Positions 9,772-18,369 of a DNA stretch of 64,000 nucleotides are shown here, in pieces (the first letter of the stretch is position 1; each line of letters begins with the position of its first letter). The notes below the pieces were generated by a model. It ran no database searches and was not told where the DNA came from. It saw only the letters and a program-made list of their open reading frames with translations. This DNA comes from Alphaproteobacteria bacterium (lineage in GTDB: Bacteria; Pseudomonadota; Alphaproteobacteria; Micavibrionales; UBA2020): positions 186,001-250,000 of the forward strand of contig JAEUKT010000003.1 of NCBI GenBank assembly GCA_016794125.1. The letters run 5' to 3'. The position numbers and the translations under genes were made by a program.

Positions 9772-10548
9772 TTACCGGATAAATACCGTCGTCACGAACT
9801 TCGTCATGTCCTTGTCGAGGAACACGTCGATCTGCGACAGTTCCGACACGAACATCGCGCGCGTACGGCGCAGGTTGATCGGCGGCGGCGGCATTTTGGC
9901 GATCAGCGACTGCAGGCGGAAACGGAAACGCACATACAGACGGCGGTCGGTGTTTTTCATGGAGGCCATTTTGTCCAGCAGCTGCTTGGCCTCGTCCATC
10001 GGGATTTTCAGGCGGTCAAAGGTCAGCGGCTGGTGCATCTGCGCCGTGAAGTTGACGGGGAACACGACCGACAATTCGGTGTCGCCGCAAAGTTTCTTGA
10101 TGCCCTTTTCCTTGTCGGACAGGAACGAGATGTCGAGCAGCGACATCGAACCCACGCGCGTCAGAGCGCTTTCCGGCTTGAACGGGAAATCCTGCGTCTC
10201 GAAGTTATAGACGTTCAGGAAGATGGTTCCGCCCAGCTGGTACTGGATGCGGTAATAATCCTTGTGCTGCGTGACGCGGCTGACGATCTGCTGGCGGATT
10301 TTCTGCCAGTCGAAGTCGTTCTTGCTGTTCGCCTTCCACAGGTCGCAGAACATCATCTTGGCATAGCCGTTGGCGACGAGCGGATCGGTGATATCGACAC
10401 CGTCCATCATGACGAGAGTCTGCGTAAGTTCCCTGTAATTCGGATCGGCGAAGGACTCACCCTTGTCGCCGCCGATAACACCGGCGCGCGCGGCACCAAA
10501 AGCAAGCATGAGCAGGAAAGCGGCGAAGACGGTGACAAAGAATCTCAT
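9772..10548 (-). CDS. Secreted or periplasmic protein of unknown function
   Basis: A 258-residue protein with a clear signal peptide (MRFFVTVFAAFLLMLAFGAARA, cleaved after about residue 22). The mature part has no recognised catalytic motif. The segment YAKMMFCDLWK...NDFDWQKIR is reminiscent of DUF4852 proteins, which are also secreted and of similar length, but I hold that match loosely. Two cysteines in the mature part could form a disulphide in the periplasm. It follows mutY on the minus strand after 55 bases and ends against the convergent membrane-protein gene. Confidence 0.7.
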   Translation of the reverse strand: MRFFVTVFAAFLLMLAFGAARAGVIGGDKGESFADPNYRELTQTLVMMDGVDITDPLVANGYAKMMFCDLWKANSKNDFDWQKIRQQIVSRVTQHKDYYRIQYQLGGTIFLNVYNFETQDFPFKPESALTRVGSMSLLDISFLSDKEKGIKKLCGDTELSVVFPVNFTAQMHQPLTFDRLKIPMDEAKQLLDKMASMKNTDRRLYVRFRFRLQSLIAKMPPPPINLRRTRAMFVSELSQIDVFLDKDMTKFVTTVFIR

Positions 10549-10603
10549 GAAGATAACTCCGGAAAAATTCAGCTACTCATAATAGGTTTTGGCGCAGGAA
10601 TAC

Positions 10604-11683
10604 TCAAGCCGTCTTGGTTTTGCCGTTCAGGCACAGCCGGATAGCCTTTTTCATCAGCGTCGGCAGTGCGTAGTCGTCCAGTTTCTTTGCGGTAATCCAT
10701 ACCGGCTGCTCGAGTCCTGCATTTTTCGTATCACCGGTCCAGATATCCAGCACAAGGTCGAAATGGGTAAAACTATGGCGCACTTCGGCATCCAGCGGTT
10801 GCAGGCGGGTGATTTTAACGGGTGGCGGCAGGGATGCCGCAGCCTTTTTGTCGGTCACCCAGTCGGTCGTCGGCAGCTGGTACATGCCCTCATAAAGCCC
10901 CTGCCCTGCGCGCTTGTGGATCAGGAATTCGCCTTTGGCGTTGTTGATCCAATAGACCTTGCCGTAACGGACAGGCTTGACCGATTTCGGCAGTTTGCGC
11001 GGCAGTTCTTCCTGAATGCCTATCTTCCTTGCAGTGCAATCGTCACGCCACGGGCAGAGCGTACATTTGGGCTTGCGGGGCGTGCAGACCGTCGCGCCCA
11101 GTTCCATGAAGGCCTGCGTGAAATCGCCGGGGCGATCGTTACCGGCGGCCAGTTTTGCGGCACCGGCGCGGATGGCGGGTTTGGACAACGGCAGAGGTTC
11201 TTCAATACCGAAAAAGCGGCTGACGACACGCTCCACATTGCCATCGACGGCAACCGCAGGCTGGTCGAAGGCGATGGATGATACCGCCGCCGCCGTATAG
11301 GGACCGATGCCCGGCAATTCAAGCAATCCATCCACATCGCGCGGGAATTTACCGCCGCATTTTTCCACCACCGCAACCGCGCATTTGTGCAGGTTGCGTG
11401 CGCGGGCGTAATAGCCGAGCCCCGCCCAGGCCGCCAGCACATCGTCCAGTCTGGCCGCCGCCAGATCCTGCACCGTCGGCCATTTGCCGATGAATTTCAG
11501 GAAGTACGGGCCGACGGTAATGACCGTCGTTTGTTGCAGCATGATTTCAGACAGCCAGACGTGATACGGGTTCGGCCGTTTGCCCTTCACGGCGCGCCAC
11601 GGCATGACGCGCTGGTGGCGGTCGAACCAGTCCAGCAATTGCTGCTGGAGGCGCGGAATTGGCGATTTCTTGACGCTGGACAT
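10604..11683 (-). CDS. mutY: A/G-specific adenine DNA glycosylase
   Basis: A 359-residue MutY, which removes adenine mispaired with 8-oxoguanine. Features in order: the MLQQTTV segment near residue 48 (usual MLQQTQV), the helix-hairpin-helix LPGIGPYTA, the catalytic aspartate region VDGNVERV, the iron-sulphur cysteines in C-x6-C-x2-C-x5-C spacing (CTPRKPKCTLCPWRDDC), and a NUDIX-like C-terminal domain that reads the 8-oxoguanine. Length is standard. Its start is only 29 bases from the start of the divergent DciA-like gene; no ribosome-binding site is evident. Confidence 0.96.
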   Translation of the reverse strand: MSSVKKSPIPRLQQQLLDWFDRHQRVMPWRAVKGKRPNPYHVWLSEIMLQQTTVITVGPYFLKFIGKWPTVQDLAAARLDDVLAAWAGLGYYARARNLHKCAVAVVEKCGGKFPRDVDGLLELPGIGPYTAAAVSSIAFDQPAVAVDGNVERVVSRFFGIEEPLPLSKPAIRAGAAKLAAGNDRPGDFTQAFMELGATVCTPRKPKCTLCPWRDDCTARKIGIQEELPRKLPKSVKPVRYGKVYWINNAKGEFLIHKRAGQGLYEGMYQLPTTDWVTDKKAAASLPPPVKITRLQPLDAEVRHSFTHFDLVLDIWTGDTKNAGLEQPVWITAKKLDDYALPTLMKKAIRLCLNGKTKTA

Positions 11684-11712
11684 GGGAAACTAAATAGACA
11701 TACTAATTCCCC

Positions 11713-12207
11713 ATGACAACCTTTAACCGCCCGCGCCCGCTTTCCGACCTGATGCCCGGCCTGACCAAGGATATCTTTGGCAAGAAAAACCTGCTGTTCG
11801 GCAAACTGATCGCGCAATGGGTGGATATCGTCGGGCCGGATGTCGCCAGCCATACGATGCCGGTCGAGCTGAAATTCCAGCGAAAAACGGAAAAGGAAAA
11901 GGGCGGCTCCCCGCAGGCCGTATTGATGCTGGGCGTGCAGCCGGCCTTCGCGCTTGAGTTCAGTTATCAGAAGAATTTGATGATCGAGCGGCTGAACGCG
12001 TTTTTCGGCTACCCCGCCATCAAGGACATCAAGATTATCCAGGATTCATCTATTATGGATAATAAAAAACCCAAGCCCGTCAAAATCAAGCCGCTGACCC
12101 TGCAAGAGCAGCAATCTATCGACGCTGTCACCGCCGACATTAAAGATAATGATTTACAAACGGCGTTAAAAAATTTAGGTAAAGCAATCGCCTCGCGCAA
12201 GGAATGA
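11713..12207 (+). CDS. DUF721 / DciA-like protein
   Basis: A 164-residue protein with the DUF721 core: LSDLMPGLTKDIF..KKNLLFGKLIAQWVDIVGPDVASHTMPVEL followed by a strand-rich part and the AFALEFSYQKNLMIERLNAFFGY segment. DUF721 proteins include DciA, the ancestral loader or operator of the DnaB helicase in bacteria lacking DnaC or DnaI. The C-terminal 45 residues are Lys-rich and charged. Its start is 29 bases from mutY's, a divergent arrangement seen in other Alphaproteobacteria. There is no visible ribosome-binding site, so the transcript may be leaderless. Assignment to the family is firm; the helicase role is inferred. Confidence 0.8.
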   Translation: MTTFNRPRPLSDLMPGLTKDIFGKKNLLFGKLIAQWVDIVGPDVASHTMPVELKFQRKTEKEKGGSPQAVLMLGVQPAFALEFSYQKNLMIERLNAFFGYPAIKDIKIIQDSSIMDNKKPKPVKIKPLTLQEQQSIDAVTADIKDNDLQTALKNLGKAIASRKE

Positions 12208-12253
12208 TCCCGCGCTAGAATTTTATGACAATTGAAGAAAACAAGGTGCATCT

Positions 12254-12823
12254 ATGACGAAAGTCGCCGCAAACACCCTCCGCAAAGGGATGGTCGTCGA
12301 ATACAACAGCAAACTCTGGGTCGTGATGGAAAACGAACTCCGCTCCCCGGGTAAAGGCGCGGCCGTCGCGCAGGTCGTCATGCGCGACATCCAGAGCGGC
12401 ACGAAAATGGACATCCGCTTCGCAACGCAGGACATGGTCGAGCGCGCGCGCGTGGACGAGGAAGAATATCAGTACCTCTACAGCGACGGCGCACATTACA
12501 CCTTCATGCACACCGAAACCTTCGATCAGGTGATCGTCGACAAGGAACTGATCGGCGAACCCGCCGTGTTCCTGCAGGAAAACATGATCTGCATCCTGCA
12601 GATGAACGAAGGCAAGCCCCTGTCCGTCACGCTGCCCGAAACCGTCACCATGATGATTTCCGAAGCGGATCCCGTCGTGAAGGGCCAGACCGCGTCGTCG
12701 TCTTACAAGCCTGCCGTTCTTGAAAACGGCGCGCGTGTGCTTGTGCCGCCGCATATCGAGGCCGGCACCCGCATTGTCGTGCGCACCGAAGATTCTTCGT
12801 ATGTCGAGCGCGCGAAAGACTGA
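12254..12823 (+). CDS. efp: Translation elongation factor P
   Basis: A 189-residue EF-P, which relieves ribosome stalling at consecutive prolines. The three beta-barrel domains are present: KOW-like N-domain (MTKVAANTLRKGMVVEY), central OB domain, and the C-terminal OB domain. The modifiable lysine is Lys34 in the loop SPGKG, so the factor is probably lysine-modified or used unmodified; no epmA or epmB gene is in the window. A Shine-Dalgarno sequence (AAGG) sits about 9 bases before the ATG. It is followed after 5 bases by an inositol-monophosphatase-family gene, a pairing frequent in Alphaproteobacteria. Confidence 0.97.
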   Translation: MTKVAANTLRKGMVVEYNSKLWVVMENELRSPGKGAAVAQVVMRDIQSGTKMDIRFATQDMVERARVDEEEYQYLYSDGAHYTFMHTETFDQVIVDKELIGEPAVFLQENMICILQMNEGKPLSVTLPETVTMMISEADPVVKGQTASSSYKPAVLENGARVLVPPHIEAGTRIVVRTEDSSYVERAKD

Positions 12824-12828
12824 TTAAA

Positions 12829-13662
12829 ATGGCCATTTCCCGCCGCTCCGCTATCCTGAACGTCATGGTCGAAGCCGCTGAAAAGGCGGGCCGCGCTTTG
12901 GTCCGCGATTTCGGCGAAGTCGAGCATCTTCAGGTATCGAAAAAAGGCCCCGCCGATTTCGTTTCCACCGCCGACCTCAAATCGGAAAAGATCCTGATGG
13001 AGACTCTGTCCAAGGGCCGCCCTTCCTACGGCTTCCTGATGGAAGAAGGCGGGGAGAAAAAGGGCACGGAAGCCGGCCTTCGCTGGATCATCGACCCGCT
13101 GGACGGAACGACCAACTTCCTGCACGGCATTCCGCATTGGTGCATCGCGCTCGCGCTTGAAAAAGACGGCGAGATCGTGGCGGGCGTGGTGCATAACCCC
13201 GTCAACGACGAAACCTTTTATGCTGAAAAAGGCACCGGCGCGTTCATGACAGGCCGCCGTTTGCGCGTATCAAACCGCGCGACGCTGACCGATGCCGTGA
13301 TCGCCATGGGCGGCGCGCGCCCGGGTGCCGCAAACCATGCGGCATTCATGGCCGAACAGAACGCGATTTCCCCGTTCACTTCCGGCATGCGTCGTTTCGG
13401 CGCGGCTGCGCTCGACCTCTGCTATGTGGCGGCGGCGCGCGTCGACGGTTTCTGGGAACGCGACCTGAACGCATGGGATGTCGCCGCGGGCGCGCTGATC
13501 CTCAAGGAAGCGGGCGGCACGGTTTCCGAGATGAACGGCGGCAAGAATTACGTCTATGGCCGCAGCATTGTCGGTGCCAACGCCCCGCTGCACGCTGAAC
13601 TGCTGAAAAAACTGCAGGCCGCCAGCGGCAAGGATGCGCCGAAAGTAGCGTCGGCCACTTAA
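12829..13662 (+). CDS. Inositol monophosphatase family protein (SuhB-like)
   Basis: A 277-residue member of the magnesium-dependent, lithium-sensitive phosphatase family. The metal-binding motif WIIDPLDGTTNF lies near residue 85, an upstream glutamate pair occurs in MEEGG, and the C-terminal motif WDVAAGALILKEAGG is present. Substrates of bacterial relatives include inositol-1-phosphate, glycerol-2-phosphate and PAP; SuhB also acts in rRNA antitermination in E. coli. Which role applies cannot be read from sequence. It is 5 bases after efp and 11 bases before the OmpA-domain gene, so probably shares the efp transcript. Confidence 0.92.
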   Translation: MAISRRSAILNVMVEAAEKAGRALVRDFGEVEHLQVSKKGPADFVSTADLKSEKILMETLSKGRPSYGFLMEEGGEKKGTEAGLRWIIDPLDGTTNFLHGIPHWCIALALEKDGEIVAGVVHNPVNDETFYAEKGTGAFMTGRRLRVSNRATLTDAVIAMGGARPGAANHAAFMAEQNAISPFTSGMRRFGAAALDLCYVAAARVDGFWERDLNAWDVAAGALILKEAGGTVSEMNGGKNYVYGRSIVGANAPLHAELLKKLQAASGKDAPKVASAT

Positions 13663-13673
13663 ACGAGGTCATC

Positions 13674-15332
13674 ATGATGCGCCGGCAATTATTCCTCTGC
13701 ACCGCAATCGCCGCATTGCTGTCATCGCCGGCGCAGGCACAGTATATTGACCGCTACAAAACCGAGGAACGCCCTCAGGTCGAAGTCAACCTCGATGTGC
13801 TGAACGACCGTCAGGAACAGGAATACCACGCGCAGACCGATGTGGCGCAGGAGCCCCTGCCCGTGTCGCAGCCGCCCGTCATGGAAGCGCAGGCGGTCGA
13901 GGCAATGCCCGAGCCCGCTGTTCCCGCTCTAAAACGCAAGCTGCTGAAACCCGTCCTGACGACGCCCGTTGTGCAGGAAGAAGCGCCGGAAGAAGAAATC
14001 GCCGAAGCGCCCGAAGCGCAGCCGAAGGGCATCACGCCAAACGGCGAAATGCCCCCGACGCAGACAATCGTCAAGCATGTCATCATCAAATCCTATTCTC
14101 CTGTCGATGATATGCCCGTGGCGCAATCCGCCGCCGTCGATCAAATCTACCGTCAGGCGGCAATCGAGGATATGGCGGCAGCGATCACGCCGGCCGAACA
14201 GCCCCTGCCCCTGCCGCGCCGCAAGCCTGTGATGGGCGAAGCGAAGGCCGAACCTGTGCGCATGGCCGCGCTGTCGAAAAAAACGGCCGCCGCGCCGGCG
14301 ATTGCCGACGATGTGCCCGCGACGCAGACCGCCGTCGAAGAACATAAAGACGAGCCAAAAATCGAGGTCGCAGAAACAGAAATCGCGCCCGATGTTAAAT
14401 CGGAAGAACCTAAAGCGCCTGAACCGGCAAAGGTTGAAGAAACCAAACCGGTAGAAACCGCAGTCGTGGAGGAAACACCCGCGCCCGTGGCGACCGTAGC
14501 CAAAACAGAAGAACCGAAGGCGCAAGAAAACAATCAGGAACAGGCGGCCGCAGACCCTGCCCCCGCGCCTGTGCAGATGGCGCAGGCGGATATTCCCGCG
14601 CCCGTCACGCCTCAGCCGGCGCGCAACCGCATCATTTCGCAGCCGCCCCGGCTGAAAGAACAGACTCTGCAGCCACTGCTGCCGCGCACGACACCCGCTG
14701 GCAAGCCGATTGTCAGCACGCCGCCTGATGTCGGTACAGCTACAGCACCCGTGCGCCCATCGGCACCAGCCGTGCCCAAGATGGCCGCGCAGCCCGTCGC
14801 TCCGGTCGCTGCAGATCCGCTGCCCGAAGCTGTTCCGGTTGCGCCCGTCGAACAGGCCGCGCCTGTAACACCTGTCGCGCCGGTTGCTACAGCCCCCACG
14901 CCTGCAGCCGCAGAAGAAACACCCGCGCCGCCGCGCCCGTCGCTGGAAATCGTCGGCGCGCCGCTGGCAGATGTGAACGCGCCGTCGGATCCCGCAGAAA
15001 CCGCGATGCCGGTTGTGCCCGTGATCGACGACCTGACTTTGAACTTCCCCGGCAATTCGAGCGACCTGACCGCTGAGTCGCAAAAGAAACTGGATGCCGT
15101 CATCCGCCAGATGGGCGAAATGATCGAAGGCCGCCTGCAGGTTCGCGGCTATGCGACCGGCGAAGACGGCAGCCAGTCCAGCGCCCGCCGCATCGCGCTT
15201 TCGCGCGCGCTGGCTGTGCGTTCGTACATGATGGACAAGGGCATCAAGCCGACCCGCGTCGATGTGAAAGCGGCAGGCAAAGAAACCGACCGCCAGCCGC
15301 TTGACCGCGTCGATCTGATCTTCGCGCGCTGA
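13674..15332 (+). CDS. OmpA-domain envelope protein with a long Pro/Ala/Glu-rich linker
   Basis: A 552-residue exported protein. Residues 1-22 are a signal peptide (LFLCTAIAALLSSPAQA). Residues ~30-445 are low-complexity, dominated by Pro, Ala, Glu, Val and Lys, and should be an extended spacer. The last ~100 residues form an OmpA/MotB-like domain: LNFPGNSSDLTAESQKKLDAV, then LQVRGYA, then RIALSRALAVRSYM and the closing RVDLIFAR. That domain normally binds peptidoglycan; here it lacks the textbook TDxxG, having GYATGEDG instead. A spacer this long could reach across the periplasm. The downstream PAP2 gene starts on its stop codon (TGATG), indicating coupling. Confidence 0.8.
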   Translation: MMRRQLFLCTAIAALLSSPAQAQYIDRYKTEERPQVEVNLDVLNDRQEQEYHAQTDVAQEPLPVSQPPVMEAQAVEAMPEPAVPALKRKLLKPVLTTPVVQEEAPEEEIAEAPEAQPKGITPNGEMPPTQTIVKHVIIKSYSPVDDMPVAQSAAVDQIYRQAAIEDMAAAITPAEQPLPLPRRKPVMGEAKAEPVRMAALSKKTAAAPAIADDVPATQTAVEEHKDEPKIEVAETEIAPDVKSEEPKAPEPAKVEETKPVETAVVEETPAPVATVAKTEEPKAQENNQEQAAADPAPAPVQMAQADIPAPVTPQPARNRIISQPPRLKEQTLQPLLPRTTPAGKPIVSTPPDVGTATAPVRPSAPAVPKMAAQPVAPVAADPLPEAVPVAPVEQAAPVTPVAPVATAPTPAAAEETPAPPRPSLEIVGAPLADVNAPSDPAETAMPVVPVIDDLTLNFPGNSSDLTAESQKKLDAVIRQMGEMIEGRLQVRGYATGEDGSQSSARRIALSRALAVRSYMMDKGIKPTRVDVKAAGKETDRQPLDRVDLIFAR

Positions 15333-16387
15333 TGCCTGCCCGCGATAAAGCGATGTCCGCAATCGCCAGACTTTGGGCACAGATACTGCCCGAACTGAAA
15401 CTGGCCGCCGCAACCCCGATCTTACGCATCGTCGCCGCCCTGTTCGCGGCCTATTCTGCCGCCGCTTTGGCGATGTTCAACGGCCGTGGCATTGAATTCA
15501 CGCTGTTCGCCTATGTCAGCCTGCTCTTCCAGCCCTTCGCGATCATCATTTTCGCGCTGCTGTATCTTGGCTGGCCGCGCGCGCTGAAGGACAAGCTTGC
15601 CCGTTTCTATAACGGAGATTTTGTTATTTCGGGCTTGCTGCTGGTGGTCATCACGCTTTTCTTCCATTCCGTATTCCTGACCTTCAAGACAAGTTTCACC
15701 GATTTCGTGCCTTTCTGGACGGACGAGACCCTGATGAAAGCCGACCGCGCGATCCATTTCGGCCAGACGCCGTGGGAAATGATCGCGCCGGTCTTTTCAA
15801 ACGCCGCGCTGATCTATGTCATCGATTTTCTTTATACCTTCTGGCTGCTGGTCAACCTGCTGGTCATTTTGCAGCAGGCCTTCGCGTCGAAAACGCCGGA
15901 ACTCCGCGCGACGTTTTTCCTGTGCTATTACATCGTCTGGATCGTGATGGGCACGATCATCGCACTGGCGGCATCATCCGCCGGCCCGTGCTATTTTGAA
16001 CATGTGTCGTCACTGCCGAACCCCTATGCCGCGCAGATGCAATTCCTCGATCACCTGGACAAGACACAGGGCGTGAACGCCATCGCCTTCAAGAACGCGC
16101 TGTGGGAAAACCATGCGCAGGGCAAGGGCGGCATCATCAACGGCATCTCCGCCTTCCCCAGCATCCACGTCGCGATGGCTGTCGTTTTCGCCCTTGTCGG
16201 GCGGCATTACGGACGCGTCGTACGGTGGAGCGGCTATTCTTATCTTGCGCTGATCATGGTGGGGTCGGTCGCGCTGAACTGGCATTACGCAGTCGATGGC
16301 TATGCTTCGCTGGTCATGACGCCGCTGGTATGGGCATTCAGCAGCTGGGCGGTCAGGCGTTACAAACTGGCCGTGCCGCGCGCCTAG
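15332..16387 (+). CDS. PAP2-superfamily membrane phosphatase/phosphotransferase
   Basis: A 351-residue integral membrane protein with about seven hydrophobic segments. The conserved C-terminal acid-phosphatase motifs are AFPSIHVAM (Ser-Ile-His) near residue 275 and LNWHYAVDGY (His...Asp) near 315. This matches the PAP2_3 / inositolphosphotransferase-like branch, whose members dephosphorylate lipid phosphates or transfer phospho-headgroups on the outer face of the membrane. The substrate is unknown; undecaprenyl pyrophosphate or a lipid A phosphate is possible. Its stop shares a CTAG palindrome (16384-16387) with the stop of the convergent ABC exporter gene. Confidence 0.82.
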   Translation: MPARDKAMSAIARLWAQILPELKLAAATPILRIVAALFAAYSAAALAMFNGRGIEFTLFAYVSLLFQPFAIIIFALLYLGWPRALKDKLARFYNGDFVISGLLLVVITLFFHSVFLTFKTSFTDFVPFWTDETLMKADRAIHFGQTPWEMIAPVFSNAALIYVIDFLYTFWLLVNLLVILQQAFASKTPELRATFFLCYYIVWIVMGTIIALAASSAGPCYFEHVSSLPNPYAAQMQFLDHLDKTQGVNAIAFKNALWENHAQGKGGIINGISAFPSIHVAMAVVFALVGRHYGRVVRWSGYSYLALIMVGSVALNWHYAVDGYASLVMTPLVWAFSSWAVRRYKLAVPRA

Positions 16388-18177
16388 CTGGCATTCAAAT
16401 CCATCTGCAATGCGGCAAGGTGTTTATAGACACCTTCCTGCTCGAACAGCTCGGCATGGGTACCCTGCGCCACCACACTGCCCTGATCCATCACGATGAT
16501 GTTGCCCGCATTCTGCACGGTCGAAAGGCGGTGCGCGATAATCAGGGTCGTGCGGCCTTCCATCAGGTTGCGCAGCGCCTTGTGCACGGCGATTTCGTTG
16601 GCGGCATCAAGCGCCGATGTCGCTTCGTCCAGCAGCAGGATTTTGGAATCTTTCAGGATCGCGCGGGCTATGGCGATGCGCTGTTTCTGCCCGCCCGACA
16701 AGCGGTTGCCGCGTTCACCGACCAGCGTGTTATATCCCTGCGGCAGTTTCAGGATGAATTCATCGGCCTGCGCCAGTTCGGCGGCGCGTTTCACTTCGGC
16801 ATCGGTCGCGCCGGGTTTTGCGACACGGATATTGTCGGCGATAGAAATGGAGAATACCGCAGGGTCCTGCGACACGACGCTCAGGTGCTTGCGCACATCG
16901 CGGGGGTCGCATTCGGCCAGATCAATCCCGTCAATCGTCACGCGGCCTTGCTGCGGGTCATAAAACCGCTGGAGCATCTGGAATGTTGTTGTCTTGCCGG
17001 CACCGCTCGGCCCCACCAGCGCCGCAATTTCACCGGGGGCGATATTGAACGACACGCCGTTCAATGCATGCTGCCCGGGCCGCGTGGGATAACTGAAGCT
17101 GACATTATCGAATGCAATGCTGCCTGCGATTTTTTCCGGCAGCAATTTCGGCACGGCTGGCGTTTTGACAACCGGTGCGGCCTCTAGAATGCCCGCAATG
17201 CGGTCGGCTGCACCGGCGGCGCGGTTGAAATCGCTCAAGGACTCGCTGACGGCCGTCACCGCGCCCGCGACGATCGCCACATAGAATATGAACGCCGACA
17301 ATTCACCTGCCGACATCGAACCCGTTAAAACCTTGTGCCCACCATACCACAGCACCACACCGATCGCGCCAAAGACGGTAGAGATAACCCATGCGATCAG
17401 GATCGCGCGGGTATGGATGTAACGCAGCGCAGTCTTATAGACCTGATCGGCCAGCGAACTGAACTGGGCCGATGCCGCTTCTTCGTAGCCGAAAGACTGT
17501 ATCGTCTGGATGCCCTGCAATGTTTCAAGGCTATACGAACCCACATCGCCGACGCGGCTCTGCGTATCGCGCGACTTGGCGCGCACACGGCGGCCGAACC
17601 AGAGCAAAGGCCCCAGCACCACCGGCACCGCCAGCATCACCACCCCCGTCATCGACGGGCTAACCACGCAGAGCATGACCAGCCCCCCCGTCAGCATCAG
17701 GGAATGGCGAAACGCCATGGGCAGGTTGGTGGTGATGACGATTTGCAAAATGCTGGTATCGGCATTGATGCGCGAAATCTGGTCCCCGGTCTTGTTCTGC
17801 TCGAAAAACGCAGGGTCGAGGGTCAGCAGGTGTCGGTAAATCTTGGCGCGCAGGTCGCGGATCACCCGTTCCGCCACCAGATAAACAAGGCGCAGCCGCA
17901 TATAGGTGGATGCCGCCATGATAACGACAACGACCGCCAGAATGGACAAGGCGTTGTTCAGGTAGGCATCGCTGCCTGCCGCGAACGCCTTATCGACGAT
18001 TCCCTTCAGCCCCCAGCCGACCGCGAGAGTCAGGACAGCGGAGATGGACATACCGGCAATGCCGCCCGCCAGCAGATAACGGTAAGGCCACAGGAGCGGC
18101 CACAGGAATTTCAGGGGTTTCTCTACCCCCTTGTCCACACGCAGATTTTCGATTGATTGGTCCATTCCCTGCTCCAC
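16384..18177 (-). CDS. ABC exporter, fused permease and ATPase (MsbA/LmrA type)
   Basis: A 597-residue half-transporter. Residues ~25-320 hold six membrane segments of the exporter fold; the ATPase follows with Walker A GPSGAGKTT, signature LSGGQKQR, Walker B ILLLDEA and the H-loop AHRLS. It works as a homodimer. The family includes MsbA (lipid A core flippase) and multidrug exporters; the substrate is not evident, though its convergence with a PAP2 enzyme would fit a lipid. I use the GTG at 18177, preceded by GGGAGG with a 6-base gap; an ATG at 18165 is a reasonable alternative. Confidence 0.9.
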   Translation of the reverse strand: MEQGMDQSIENLRVDKGVEKPLKFLWPLLWPYRYLLAGGIAGMSISAVLTLAVGWGLKGIVDKAFAAGSDAYLNNALSILAVVVVIMAASTYMRLRLVYLVAERVIRDLRAKIYRHLLTLDPAFFEQNKTGDQISRINADTSILQIVITTNLPMAFRHSLMLTGGLVMLCVVSPSMTGVVMLAVPVVLGPLLWFGRRVRAKSRDTQSRVGDVGSYSLETLQGIQTIQSFGYEEAASAQFSSLADQVYKTALRYIHTRAILIAWVISTVFGAIGVVLWYGGHKVLTGSMSAGELSAFIFYVAIVAGAVTAVSESLSDFNRAAGAADRIAGILEAAPVVKTPAVPKLLPEKIAGSIAFDNVSFSYPTRPGQHALNGVSFNIAPGEIAALVGPSGAGKTTTFQMLQRFYDPQQGRVTIDGIDLAECDPRDVRKHLSVVSQDPAVFSISIADNIRVAKPGATDAEVKRAAELAQADEFILKLPQGYNTLVGERGNRLSGGQKQRIAIARAILKDSKILLLDEATSALDAANEIAVHKALRNLMEGRTTLIIAHRLSTVQNAGNIIVMDQGSVVAQGTHAELFEQEGVYKHLAALQMDLNAS

Positions 18178-18245
18178 CGGTTGCCTCCCTGTTATTATGT
18201 TATGTAAATAGTGTTTTCAGGGTAAAACAGCGTCTTGGCGAGAGA

Positions 18246-18274
18246 TTGAACGAATACCCGCCAAAGTCAATAAT
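18246..18274 (+). promoter_or_regulatory. Sigma70-type promoter for rpmE
   Basis: TTGAAC at 18246-18251 and AATAAT at 18269-18274, separated by 17 bases. AATAAT matches the -10 consensus at five of six positions, TTGAAC the -35 at four of six. Transcription would start near 18281, giving a leader of about 90 bases before the rpmE ATG at 18370. This is the best hexamer pair in the divergent region between the ABC exporter and rpmE. Confidence 0.5.
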
Positions 18275-18288
18275 ATGCTTGCATATTA
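18271..18288. promoter_or_regulatory. Perfect palindrome over the rpmE -10 and start site (operator candidate)
   Basis: TAATATGC-TT-GCATATTA, two perfect 8-base arms with a 2-base spacer. It covers the last part of the proposed -10 box and the expected transcription start, the position used by dimeric repressors. It does not match a regulator site that I recognise with confidence. Zinc-dependent Zur repressors control L31 genes in other bacteria, but this palindrome is not a clear Zur box. Confidence 0.45.
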
Positions 18289-18369
18289 CGCGAAATGACG
18301 GTAAAAACTGCAACCTATGGCGCCTTCCGTATGACGGCAGCCTTAAAGTTTTTCCAGGAGCTGACGGCT

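Noticed and set aside
13760..15010. Low-complexity Pro/Ala/Glu coding region as a possible tandem DNA repeat
   Set aside because: There is no constant period at DNA or protein level; it is biased composition rather than a repeat array.
13929..15413. A 494-codon Arg/Gly/Phe-rich frame antisense to the OmpA-domain gene
   Set aside because: It is the reverse reading of the Pro/Ala/Glu low-complexity spacer. The signal peptide and OmpA domain on the plus strand identify the real gene.
16384..16387. Convergent genes sharing CTAG as both stop codons (and TTAA at 56107-56110)
   Set aside because: These palindromic stops are compact but are expected in dense genomes; nothing suggests regulation.
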